DNA from: Halorubrum rubrum
GTDB lineage: Archaea > Halobacteriota > Halobacteria > Halobacteriales > Haloferacaceae
Direction: 5' to 3'
NCBI RefSeq assembly: GCF_024494685.1
Contig: NZ_JANHDM010000005.1
Location: forward strand, 1 to 64,000
Length of the DNA: 64,000 nucleotides
This document shows positions 23,513-31,031 of the stretch, piece by piece; the first letter of the stretch is position 1, and every line of letters begins with the position of its first letter. The notes under the pieces are model-generated. The model saw only the letters and a list, made by a program, of their open reading frames with translations, did not search any database and had not been told where the DNA came from. A program made the position numbers and the translations under genes.

Positions 23513-24340
23513 ATGAATCTCGGCTCCACGTTCGGCACGGACGCGCCGGTGATCGGCATGATACACCTGCCCGCCCTCCCCGGCGCGCCCGGCGCGCCCG
23601 ACGACGGCGCGGTCGCGATGGACGCGGCCGTCGAGCGCGCCGTCGACGACGCGCGGACCCTCGAGGCCGGCGGCGTCGACGGCCTGATGATCGAGAACTT
23701 CGGCGACGCCCCCTTCTACCCCGACGACGTGCCGAAACACACCGTCGCGGCGACGACGCGCGCCGCGACGGCCGTCGCCGGGGCGGTCGACCTCCCGATC
23801 GGGATCAACGTCCTCCGCAACGACGCCGAGGCGGCCGTCTCCGTCGCCGCCGCGGTCGGGGCGGCGTTCGTCCGCGTGAACGTCCACACCGGCGCGCGGG
23901 TCACGGACCAGGGGATCGTCGAGGGGCGCGCCCACGAGACGGTCCGGCTCCGCGAGCGGCTCGGCGTCGACGTCGGGATCCTCGCCGACACCGACGTGAA
24001 ACACTCCGCGCCGCTCGCGCCCGCGGGGTACTCCGCGGAGTCGTTCGCCGACACCGCCGAGCGCGGCCTCGCGGACGCCGTGATCGCCTCCGGATCCGGA
24101 ACCGGCCACGCGGTCGACGACGACGCGCTCGAGGCGGTCGTCGCCGAGCGCGAGCGTCACGGCCTCGACACGCCGGTGTTCGTCGGCAGCGGCGTTCGAC
24201 CCGACACGGTCGGCGACCTCCTCGGCGTCGCCGACGGCGTCATCGTCGGGACCGCGCTGAAGGAGAACGGCGAGACGACCGCGCCGGTGGACGTCGACCG
24301 GGTCGCGGAACTCGTGGCGCGGGCGGACGAGGCGCGGTGA
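23513..24340 (+). CDS. btpA: BtpA/SgcQ family protein
   Basis: A 275-residue TIM-barrel protein of the BtpA family: VIGMIHLPALPGAPG at the N-terminus, GGVDGLMIENFGDAPFYP, LPIGINVLRNDAEAAV, FVRVNVHTGARVTDQGIVEG, LADTDVKHSAPLA, VIASGSGTGH and PVFVGSGVRPDTV. In cyanobacteria BtpA stabilises photosystem I, which cannot apply here. In archaea it is likely an enzyme, perhaps in nucleoside or sugar-phosphate metabolism, judging from its barrel phosphate-binding loops and the PfkB/deaminase neighbours. Start is strongly supported by GGAGGAG 2 bp upstream. Convergent with the pfkB-deaminase pair (23 bp apart). Confidence 0.88.
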   Translation: MNLGSTFGTDAPVIGMIHLPALPGAPGAPDDGAVAMDAAVERAVDDARTLEAGGVDGLMIENFGDAPFYPDDVPKHTVAATTRAATAVAGAVDLPIGINVLRNDAEAAVSVAAAVGAAFVRVNVHTGARVTDQGIVEGRAHETVRLRERLGVDVGILADTDVKHSAPLAPAGYSAESFADTAERGLADAVIASGSGTGHAVDDDALEAVVAERERHGLDTPVFVGSGVRPDTVGDLLGVADGVIVGTALKENGETTAPVDVDRVAELVARADEAR

Positions 24341-24363
24341 GTACGGGCTCTTCCCCGTTTCGG

Positions 24364-25377
24364 TTACTGAGGGTCCGCGCCGTGCGCCGCGAGGAACGAC
24401 TCGACCCCCTCGCGCGTCGGAAGTCCGGTCTGCGTGAACCGCTCCGTACAGTTGATCGCGGCGACCGCGGCCGCGAACCGGACGGCGGCGACCAGGGCGT
24501 CCCGGTCCCGCCGGTCCGACGGCTCCTCCTCCGCCAGAAGCCACCGGTCGATCAGCCCGGCGAGGAACGCGTCGCCCGCCCCGGTCGTGTCGACGACGTC
24601 GACCTCGAAGGCGTCGACCGGTGTCGTCTCGCCCCCGGCGATCACGGTCATCCCGTCCGCGCCGTGGGTGAGCACCGCGGGGCCGACGTCCGGGCTGCGG
24701 ACCGCCGCGAGCCGGTCGACGGCGGCCTCGCGCCCGCCGAAGTAGGCCGGCGCGGCGACGCCGCCGGCGACGAAGAGGTCCGCGCCGTGGAGGTAGCCGT
24801 GGACCGTCTCCGGCTCGGTCCCGCGGCCGGCGAGCTCCTCGACCGGCCCCGAGAGGTCGAAGACGAGCGCGGGCCGGTCGGTCTCGGGGAGGTCGAGAAC
24901 CCGGTCGAGGACCGCCCGCGCGACCCGGTCGGGCGCGTACGCCGTGAGGAAGACGACCTCGCTCGCGACGACCGACTCGAGGGTCGGCGGGTCGAGCCGG
25001 AGCTCGCGGAAGCTCTCGCCGGCGGTGACGATGGCGCGCTCGCCGTCCGGCGCGCTGAGGATCACGGAGCGCGTCGTCGGGTCGTCGCCGACCGCGACCC
25101 GAGACACGTCGACGCCCGTCTCGGCCAGCCAGGAGCGTGCCAGACGGCCGTACTCGTCGTCGCCGACGCGGCTGACGAGCCCGACGTCGCGGCCGAGCCG
25201 GTCGAGGCCGACCGCGACGTTCGCGCCGACGCCGCCCGGCGCGGTCTCGACCTCGCTGGCGTACGCGCCGCCGTCCGGCTCCGGGAGGTTCGAGACGGCG
25301 TACCACTCGTCGACCGCGGCCGCGCCGACGGCGGTGACGCGGGGCGGGTCGCGTTCGCCCCCGGTAGAGCCCGTCAC
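24364..25377 (-). CDS. PfkB family carbohydrate/nucleoside kinase
   Basis: A 337-residue ribokinase-fold kinase. PGGVGANVAVGLDRLGRDV (about 48-66) is the N-terminal PfkB signature. The C-terminal signature DTTGAGDAFLAGLIDRWL (about 266-283) carries the catalytic Asp and anion hole. RSVILSAPDGERAIV forms part of the lid region. Substrate could be a sugar or nucleoside. GTG start at 25377 overlaps the deaminase stop by 4 bp (GTGA), so the two are translationally coupled, deaminase first. That pairing makes a nucleoside substrate attractive but unproven. Confidence 0.88.
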   Translation of the reverse strand: MTGSTGGERDPPRVTAVGAAAVDEWYAVSNLPEPDGGAYASEVETAPGGVGANVAVGLDRLGRDVGLVSRVGDDEYGRLARSWLAETGVDVSRVAVGDDPTTRSVILSAPDGERAIVTAGESFRELRLDPPTLESVVASEVVFLTAYAPDRVARAVLDRVLDLPETDRPALVFDLSGPVEELAGRGTEPETVHGYLHGADLFVAGGVAAPAYFGGREAAVDRLAAVRSPDVGPAVLTHGADGMTVIAGGETTPVDAFEVDVVDTTGAGDAFLAGLIDRWLLAEEEPSDRRDRDALVAAVRFAAAVAAINCTERFTQTGLPTREGVESFLAAHGADPQ

Positions 25378-25829
25378 GCTCCGAAGAAGGACTCGTGAAC
25401 TGCCATCGCGGCTTCAGTCGCGATCGGTCCCTCGACGACGGTGTCGCCGTCCGCTCGCCGGATCACCTCGTCGGCGGGGATCGGGATCGCCCCGCCGGTG
25501 AGCTCGTGGAGCGTCTCGCCCGCGACCCCGAAGACGACGCGGCCGATCCCGGCGTAGTGGATCGCGGCGGTACACATCGGACACGGCTCGGTGCTCGCGT
25601 ACATCGTACAGGCGGCCAGCTCCGCCGCCGAGAGCTCGCGGCCGGCCCACCGCGCCAGCTTCAGCTCCGGGTGGGCGCCGACGTCGTCGTCGGTGAGCGT
25701 CGTGTTCCTCGCCTCCCGTCGCACCTCGCCGTCGACGACCAACAGCGCGCCGAACGGGGTGTTCCCGTCCGCGACCGCCTCCTCGGCGAGCTCGATCGTC
25801 CGCAGGACGTGTTCCCGATCCGTGGTCAT
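25374..25829 (-). CDS. Nucleoside/nucleobase deaminase (CDA superfamily)
   Basis: A 151-residue zinc deaminase of the guanine-deaminase/TadA branch. The zinc and proton-shuttle motif is HPELKLARWAG (about 53-63; H-x-E). The paired Cys motif is STEPCPMCTAAIHYAGI (about 79-95). Start MTTDREHVLRTIELAEEAV is typical of guanine deaminases (ammonia release from guanine). TadA is less likely because archaeal tRNAs do not use it. First gene of the deaminase-pfkB pair. Exact base not determinable. Confidence 0.88.
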   Translation of the reverse strand: MTTDREHVLRTIELAEEAVADGNTPFGALLVVDGEVRREARNTTLTDDDVGAHPELKLARWAGRELSAAELAACTMYASTEPCPMCTAAIHYAGIGRVVFGVAGETLHELTGGAIPIPADEVIRRADGDTVVEGPIATEAAMAVHESFFGA

Positions 25830-25853
25830 GTCACTGCCTTCGGCCCTCGGAAC

Positions 25854-26216
25854 CTAACGTTTCCCGTCGTCGGCGGCGGGATCGGTCGGGTCGTTCCCGT
25901 CGACCGCCCCGGTCGACGCGTCGTCCGCCCTCGTCGAGTCGTCCTCCCTCGTCGAGCCGTCTCCTCCCACCGATCCGTCGTCCGACCCCGTTTCCGTCGC
26001 GGACGCTCCCTCCCGGACCGACCGGAGCTTGTCGACCGCGTCGTCGGTCGCGGCCGACCTGGTCTCGGTCACGGCAGCGGGGTCGAGCCGGTCGTCGTCG
26101 GGTTCCTCCGGCTCCGACTCTGCCGTCTCCTCGTCAGCTTCCTCGTCAGCGTCCGCCTCCTCCGAACCGCCGAGGAGGCCGCCTATCCACTCGCGAAGTG
26201 TCTTGATGGGTCTCAT
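25854..26216 (-). CDS. Acidic low-complexity hypothetical protein
   Basis: A 120-residue protein; only the first 20 residues (MRPIKTLREWIGGLLGGSEE) look structured, as a short amphipathic helix. The remainder is Asp/Glu/Ser/Thr/Gly-rich and probably disordered. It lies 3 bp downstream of the gene at 26220 and is the last of a three-gene minus-strand unit. No homologous function recognised. Confidence 0.5.
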   Translation of the reverse strand: MRPIKTLREWIGGLLGGSEEADADEEADEETAESEPEEPDDDRLDPAAVTETRSAATDDAVDKLRSVREGASATETGSDDGSVGGDGSTREDDSTRADDASTGAVDGNDPTDPAADDGKR

Positions 26217-26219
26217 CGG

Positions 26220-26957
26220 TCAGTAGTTCCGGAACAGCAGCGCCCGCACGTCGTCCTTGGTGCGGGCCGTCTCGACGCTCCCGTCGGGCAGGTCCACCTC
26301 GTATCGCACGTCGCCGTCGCCCTCCCGCCACTTGTCGTCGTGGGTGTCGAGCAGGCTCATCATCGCGTTCAGTTGTCCGGCTCCGCCGTCGTCGACATCG
26401 GTCGTGTCGTCGTCGCTTTCGGTGTCGTCGTCGCTTTCGGCGTCCGGGGACGCCGTCCCGCCGTCGTCGGTTCCGTCCGCGGCGTCGTTCTCGTCCGCGG
26501 CGTCGGGGACCTCCACGTCGACGCGGGCGAAGGGGTCGGCCGCCAGCTCGGCGGCCGCGTCGAGGATCGCCTCGACGAGCTCCGCTTTCGTCATGTCGCT
26601 GCGGCCGGCGACGTCGAACGCGGCGGCGATCGAGTACAGGTCCGACCGGTCCGCGTCCTCGGGGTCGCCGTGTCTCCGGTTGCGCGCTTCGAGCGCCTCG
26701 CGCGCCGCCTCGCGGTCGAACGGGGGCCGATCCGCGTCGCCGTCGTCGTCCGCGTTCGAGCCGGCCGACCGGCCGGCCAGTCGGTCGGGATCGGCCGATC
26801 GGTCCGGGTCGTCGACGGCCTCCGCGAGGTCGAGCAGGTACGCGAGGACCTCCTCGGTGCCGACCGTCGCGTACGGGCCGGCGTGTCGGTCGGCCAGCTC
26901 CTCGCGAAGGGTCTCGATGCGTTCTCGGTGGTCGTCGGTGATCTCGAGCGGTGGCAT
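26220..26957 (-). CDS. Acidic protein with SAP/Rho-N-like motif, hypothetical
   Basis: A 245-residue protein. The N-terminal helices (MPPLEITDDHRERIETLREEL) are followed by a central LYSIAAAFDVAGRSDMTKAELVEAI (about 107-131, stated in two parts: YSIAAAFDV and DMTKAELVEAIL). This resembles the short helix-turn-helix of SAP or Rho N-terminal modules that bind nucleic acid. A 50-residue Asp/Ser/Thr-rich linker leads to a C-terminal beta-rich piece (YEVDLPDGSVETARTKDDVRALL). Second gene of the three-gene unit 27197 to 25854. No further function visible. Confidence 0.6.
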   Translation of the reverse strand: MPPLEITDDHRERIETLREELADRHAGPYATVGTEEVLAYLLDLAEAVDDPDRSADPDRLAGRSAGSNADDDGDADRPPFDREAAREALEARNRRHGDPEDADRSDLYSIAAAFDVAGRSDMTKAELVEAILDAAAELAADPFARVDVEVPDAADENDAADGTDDGGTASPDAESDDDTESDDDTTDVDDGGAGQLNAMMSLLDTHDDKWREGDGDVRYEVDLPDGSVETARTKDDVRALLFRNY

Positions 26958-26960
26958 GTC

Positions 26961-27197
26961 TCACTCCTCGCCGTCCGTCTCCTCGCCGTCCGTCTCCTCG
27001 CCGTCCGTCTCCTCGCCCTCTTCGACCTTTCTACCGAAGCGTTCGAGCGCCTCCTCCCAGCTCTCGACGAGACGGGGCTCGCCGGAGTGGTCGACCTCGA
27101 CGCCGGCGTAGCCGCAGGCGTCACAGCCCACGGCCTCGGCCCCGTCGAGCGTGAACGTCGTCAGCGCGGATCCACAGCGCGGGCACTCGCTCGACAC
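26961..27197 (-). CDS. Small zinc-ribbon protein with repeated acidic tail
   Basis: A 78-residue protein from GTG at 27197. CPRCGSALTTF (about 5-15) and CDACGYAGVEV (about 34-44) form a four-Cys zinc ribbon, then SWEEALERFGRK and the tail EETDGEETDGEETDGEE. The tail arises from a 15 bp DNA repeat (ctcctcgccgtccgt) present about three and a half times at 26964-27015. The open frame runs further upstream, but the GTG right before the first Cys pair is the only reasonable start; no nearby ATG. Promoter of the three-gene minus-strand unit. Confidence 0.65.
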   Translation of the reverse strand: MSSECPRCGSALTTFTLDGAEAVGCDACGYAGVEVDHSGEPRLVESWEEALERFGRKVEEGEETDGEETDGEETDGEE

Positions 27198-27284
27198 GGT
27201 CTCTCGGATGGACGGTGGACGCCGGTCGTGAAAAATACGGGGGTCGCGAGGACCCCGAGGATCACGAGAGGCCCCGGACGGGGC

Positions 27285-27325
27285 GTTCCTCACGAACGTT
27301 GGCTCGAGAGTGTTCCTCGCGAACG
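27285..27325 (+). promoter_or_regulatory. Two GTTC-N5-GAAC palindromes as a direct repeat
   Basis: GTTCCTCACGAACG (27285-27298) and GTTCCTCGCGAACG (27312-27325) differ by one base and start 27 bp apart. Each is itself palindromic. They sit between two divergent genes (27197 minus, 27382 plus), upstream of the AT-rich tatattaac segment (27351-27359) that looks like a TATA box for the plus-strand gene. Confidence 0.45.
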
Positions 27326-27381
27326 CATCGACCGGATGAACCGGTACTAATATATTAACTCGTTCTATAGTAGTCTTTGTA

Positions 27382-27612
27382 ATGGGAACGAACGGGGTCG
27401 ACCTGCTCGGCGTGCTGGAAAGCGACACGGACACGATCACGGACGCGGTGGCGACCGGACGTATCGACCTCGAGGACCTGGATCGATTCGTGGAGAGCGT
27501 CGATCGGGGAGAGCTCGAGGCGGACCGCGGCGTCGACGAGGTGGTCTGGATCGTCGGGTCGCTGCTGCGCGGCGACGCCGCCGACTGGGAGGAGATGGAA
27601 CCGGCGAGCTGA
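27382..27612 (+). CDS. Small acidic haloarchaeal protein
   Basis: A 76-residue protein, MGTNGVDLLGVLESDTD at the start and VDEVVWIVGSLLRGDAADW near the end, predicted mostly helical and acidic. No Cys, no membrane segment, no known domain. The AT-rich tatattaactcg stretch about 23-31 bp before the ATG suggests a leaderless transcript. Composition and codon use match the surrounding genes, supporting a real gene. Confidence 0.6.
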   Translation: MGTNGVDLLGVLESDTDTITDAVATGRIDLEDLDRFVESVDRGELEADRGVDEVVWIVGSLLRGDAADWEEMEPAS

Positions 27613-27744
27613 GGTGCGAGCTGCGGTCGCGGGAGCGCGGCTCACGAGGCTCGTGGCACGCGGGGAGTCACCTGCGGGACGCGAGGGGAACCGGCCCGAC
27701 CGGTCGGGGGCAACAATCATTAGACTCGGCGGAAACGTCGAGAC

Positions 27745-28683
27745 ATGAGCGACTCGATCGAGTCGAACCCGCTTTTCGACTACTACCGCCGCTACGTCGG
27801 CGACCCCGACCGCGCGGTGGACGTGTACGCCGGGTTCGGGCTCTTCTTCGTGGGGCTCGGCCTGGGCATCGTCGGCGTCGTCGTGTTCCTCTACAGCGCG
27901 ACGCTGCCGCCGAACACCCTCTCGACGTACTCGGTCCGGCAGGTGGCCGCGGTCGCCGCCGCGCTCGGGCTCCCGGGGCTGCTCCTCGGCGTCGTCGTCC
28001 TCCTCCCGGTCGACCGCCGCATGCTGTACCTCGGGAGCGCCGGGACCGCGGTGTGTCTCGTCGCGGTCGCGTGGTTCGTCCGCGTGTACCCGCACGACTG
28101 GAACGTCGCCGAACCGCCGGACTACAGCGCGCAGGTCGTTGCGCTGTACAGCGTCGGGCTCGTCGCCGTCATCGGCGCGACCGGGGCGGCGCTCGTCGCC
28201 CACCGCGTCGAGCGGGCGTCGGGCGCGGCGGCGAGCGGAGCCGGAGCCGCGAGCGGTGCGGGCGGCGCGGCCGGTGACGCCGACGCGGGCGGCGAGAGCG
28301 CGGGAACCGAAACCGTCTCCGACGAGCAGGTCCGCGCCGACATCGAGCGCGAGCTCGACGACGCCGAACTCACCTGGGGCGGCGTGGAGCGCCCGACTGG
28401 CCGCCGGTTGGAGTTGAACACCAGTGCCGTCGACGAGGCCGACGTCGACAGCGGGGCGCTCTCCGGGTCGGCGACGGAGACGCGGACCACCTCCGGTACC
28501 GTCGACGACGCGGTCTCCCAGCTCAAGGGGCTCCAGGGCGGCGAGACGAAGACCGCGAGCGGCGAGGGCACCGACGACCAGGCCGCCGCGCTCCGCGAGC
28601 TCCGCGAGCAGCAGCGCGCGGAGGAGCAGGCCGAGGCCGACGAGTCGTCCGTCGTCGACCGCATTCGCGGGCTGTTCGAGTAG
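27745..28683 (+). CDS. Haloarchaeal membrane protein with cytoplasmic tail (DUF7139-like)
   Basis: A 312-residue protein. Four hydrophobic helices in the first half (near 28-50, 66-90, 95-112 and 130-152) are separated by short loops such as YPHDWNVAEPPDYS. An Ala/Gly linker (about 158-190) leads to a long charged tail with ELTWGGVERPTGRRLELNTS and a helical ALRELREQQRAEEQAEADE region before RIRGLFE. It looks like a membrane scaffold with a cytoplasmic coiled-coil. No catalytic motif. Start ATG at 27745, with the gene alone on its strand until the PHP gene. Confidence 0.65.
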   Translation: MSDSIESNPLFDYYRRYVGDPDRAVDVYAGFGLFFVGLGLGIVGVVVFLYSATLPPNTLSTYSVRQVAAVAAALGLPGLLLGVVVLLPVDRRMLYLGSAGTAVCLVAVAWFVRVYPHDWNVAEPPDYSAQVVALYSVGLVAVIGATGAALVAHRVERASGAAASGAGAASGAGGAAGDADAGGESAGTETVSDEQVRADIERELDDAELTWGGVERPTGRRLELNTSAVDEADVDSGALSGSATETRTTSGTVDDAVSQLKGLQGGETKTASGEGTDDQAAALRELREQQRAEEQAEADESSVVDRIRGLFE

Positions 28684-28768
28684 CCGGCGGGGTGGATCCG
28701 CTCCGCGACGAGTCGTGCCTCGACGGACCGTCCCACGACGAGTCCGTGGCCGTCCGCTCATCGGATCC

Positions 28769-28774
28769 TTATAT
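28769..28774 (+). promoter_or_regulatory. TATA-like box for the PHP gene
   Basis: TTATAT, 25-30 bp before the GTG at 28799; supports that start and leaderless initiation. Confidence 0.55.
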
Positions 28775-28798
28775 GCCGTCGACCGTCTATTCGGGGGC

Positions 28799-29653
28799 GT
28801 GTCCAGCGTCACCGTGAGGATCGACCCGCACGTCCACTCCGAGGACAGCTACGACGGCCACGAGCCGGTCGATCTACTCCTCGAACACGCCGCGGACATC
28901 GGGCTCGACGCGGTCGTGATCACCGACCACGACACGATGGGGGAGTCGAAGCGGGCGGCCGAACTCGCCCCCGAGTACGGGCTGGTCGGGATCCCCGGCG
29001 TCGAGGTGTCGACCGCGGACGGCCACCTGCTCGCGGTCGGCGTCGATCGGATGCCGCCGCGCGGGGAGTCGTACGCGGCGACCGTGTCGTGGATCCACGA
29101 CCGCGGCGGGGTCGCGATCGTCCCCCATCCCTTCCAGCGGTCGCGTCACGGCGTCCGCAGACGCGACGTTCCCCTCCCGGCGTCCGACGACCCCGCCGCG
29201 GTCGACGCCGTCGACGAGGTCGACGCCATCGAGGTGTTCAACGCGTGGCTGTTCACCGGCTACCGCAACCGACGCGCAAGACGGTTCGCGGCGCTCCACG
29301 GCTACCCCGGCGTCGCCGCCAGCGACGCCCACCACCTGAACTACGTCGGTCGCGCGTTCACGGAGCTGACGATCAGAGGACGCTCGTCGGTCGACGAGGT
29401 GACCGCCGAGGACGTCCTGGCGGCGATCCGCGAGGGGACGACGAGCGCGAGCGGGAAGCGCGCGCCGGTTCCGATGGCGGCGAGGCACTACCTGATCGCC
29501 GCCGGACGGAAGTCCGGCTACTACGCCCGGACGGGCGCGGACCGGGGGACCACCGCCGCGGTTCGCGCCGCGAGCGAGGCCGTCTCGATGACGCGAGTCG
29601 GCCTCTCACAGGGGGTCCACCGGTTCGGGCGGGCGCTCTCGTGGTTCCGGTAG
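28799..29653 (+). CDS. PHP-domain phosphoesterase
   Basis: A 284-residue PHP superfamily metal-dependent phosphoesterase. Motif I RIDPHVHSEDSYDGHE, motif II VVITDHDTMGESK, PGVEVSTADGHLLAVG, PHPFQRSRHGV and motif IV GVAASDAHHLNYVG contain the trinuclear metal ligands. Relatives hydrolyse nucleoside 3',5'-bisphosphates, AMP-type phosphoesters or histidinol phosphate; which applies is unknown. Start GTG at 28799 (VSSVTVRIDPHVHS) is fixed by the TATA-like box. The C-terminus (MAARHYLIAAGRKSGYY) is helical. Confidence 0.88.
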   Translation: MSSVTVRIDPHVHSEDSYDGHEPVDLLLEHAADIGLDAVVITDHDTMGESKRAAELAPEYGLVGIPGVEVSTADGHLLAVGVDRMPPRGESYAATVSWIHDRGGVAIVPHPFQRSRHGVRRRDVPLPASDDPAAVDAVDEVDAIEVFNAWLFTGYRNRRARRFAALHGYPGVAASDAHHLNYVGRAFTELTIRGRSSVDEVTAEDVLAAIREGTTSASGKRAPVPMAARHYLIAAGRKSGYYARTGADRGTTAAVRAASEAVSMTRVGLSQGVHRFGRALSWFR

Positions 29654-29747
29654 GTCCGGCGCTCCGGGAGGGCGGCCGGCGCAGTGCGGAGCCGGCGACG
29701 CCGCCGGGGAGGCGGGGTTTTTGCCCGCGGAGGCGAAACGGACGGCC

Positions 29748-31031
29748 ATGAGCCACGACAGACACGAGGCCGGGTTCAAGCAGCGGACCCGCGTCGCGGA
29801 GGCGCGCGCGACGCTGCTCGACGCCGTCGAGCCCCGCGGCCGGACCGAGACGGTCGCCCTCGCCGACGCCGACGGTCGCGTCCTCGCCGAGCCGATCGAC
29901 GCGCCCGCGCCGGTTCCCGGCTACGACCGGGCGGCGATGGACGGGTACGCGGTCCGCGCGGAGGACACCTTCGGCGCGTCGGACCGATCGCCCGCGGTCC
30001 TGCGGGATCGGGACCGCGAGGACGGGTCGGTCGCCCCCGGCGAGGCGGCCCGCGTCCACACGGGGAGCGCGCTCCCCGAGGGCGCGGACGCGGTCGTGAT
30101 GATCGAGCACGTCGAGGCCGTCGGCGACGAGGTCGAGACGTTCGACGCGGTCGCGGCCGGCGAGAACGTCGGCGCGGCGGGCGAGGACGTGGCGGAGGGC
30201 CAGCGGCTCTACGAGGCGGGCGAGACCCTCCGCCCGTCCGATCTGGGGCTGTGTAAGTCGGTCGGCCTCGAGGAGGTCGTCGTCAACGAACGTCCCGCGG
30301 TCGCCGTGATCCCGACCGGCGAGGAGCTGGTTCAGTCCGATCCCGACCCAGGGGAGGTTATCGAGACGAACGGGCTCACCGTCTCGCGACTGGTCGAGCG
30401 CTGGGGCGGCGAGCCGCGGTACCGCGAGGTCGTCACCGACGAGGAGGAGGCGCTCGCGGCCGCGATCGAGCGCGACCTCGACGCCGACGTGGTCGTCACC
30501 ACCGGCGGCTCCTCCGTCGGCGAGCGCGACCTCCTCCCGGAGGTCGTCGACGAACTCGGCGAGGTGCTCGTCCACGGCGTCGCGCTCAAACCCGGCCACC
30601 CGGTGTGTCTCGGGCGGGTGGAGGGGACGCCCGTGATATCGCTGCCGGGCTACCCCGTGGCCTGTATCGTGAACGCCGTCCAGTTCCTCCGGCCGGTCCA
30701 GAAGCGCGTCGGCGGGACGACCGCCGATCCGTTCCCGACCCGGCGCGCGCGGCTCGACCGGAAGGTGGCGAGCGAGCCCGGCACGCGGACGTTCGCTCGC
30801 GTGAAGCTGTCCCGCGAGGGTGACGCCGGGAGAGGTGGCGGAGGCGACGACGAGGCCGGCGGGAGCGGCGACGGCGACCCGCCCTTCGTCGCGACGCCCA
30901 CCCGCGCCAGCGGGTCCGGCGTCCTCTCGAGCGTCGCCCTCGCGGACGGCTGGGTCGTCGTGCCGGAGCCGCGGGAGGGGCTCGACGCCGGCGACGTCGT
31001 CGACGTCGAGCTCTGGGAGGTGACGGAATGA
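29748..31031 (+). CDS. moeA1: Molybdopterin molybdotransferase MoeA, paralogue 1
   Basis: A 427-residue MoeA that inserts molybdate into adenylylated molybdopterin. Domain signs: PVPGYDRAAMDGYAVRAEDTF (about 53-72, substrate loop), VHTGSALPEGADAVVMIE and the MPT-binding domain III VAVIPTGEELVQ, ETNGLTVSRLV, VVTTGGSSVGERDLL and SLPGYPVACIVN. Domain IV (ARLDRKVASEPGTRTFARV) carries an inserted Gly/Asp loop. Its stop overlaps the next moeA start by 4 bp. An ATG at 29721 is in frame, but MSHDRHEAGFKQRT at 29748 is the family-like start. Confidence 0.93.
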   Translation: MSHDRHEAGFKQRTRVAEARATLLDAVEPRGRTETVALADADGRVLAEPIDAPAPVPGYDRAAMDGYAVRAEDTFGASDRSPAVLRDRDREDGSVAPGEAARVHTGSALPEGADAVVMIEHVEAVGDEVETFDAVAAGENVGAAGEDVAEGQRLYEAGETLRPSDLGLCKSVGLEEVVVNERPAVAVIPTGEELVQSDPDPGEVIETNGLTVSRLVERWGGEPRYREVVTDEEEALAAAIERDLDADVVVTTGGSSVGERDLLPEVVDELGEVLVHGVALKPGHPVCLGRVEGTPVISLPGYPVACIVNAVQFLRPVQKRVGGTTADPFPTRRARLDRKVASEPGTRTFARVKLSREGDAGRGGGGDDEAGGSGDGDPPFVATPTRASGSGVLSSVALADGWVVVPEPREGLDAGDVVDVELWEVTE

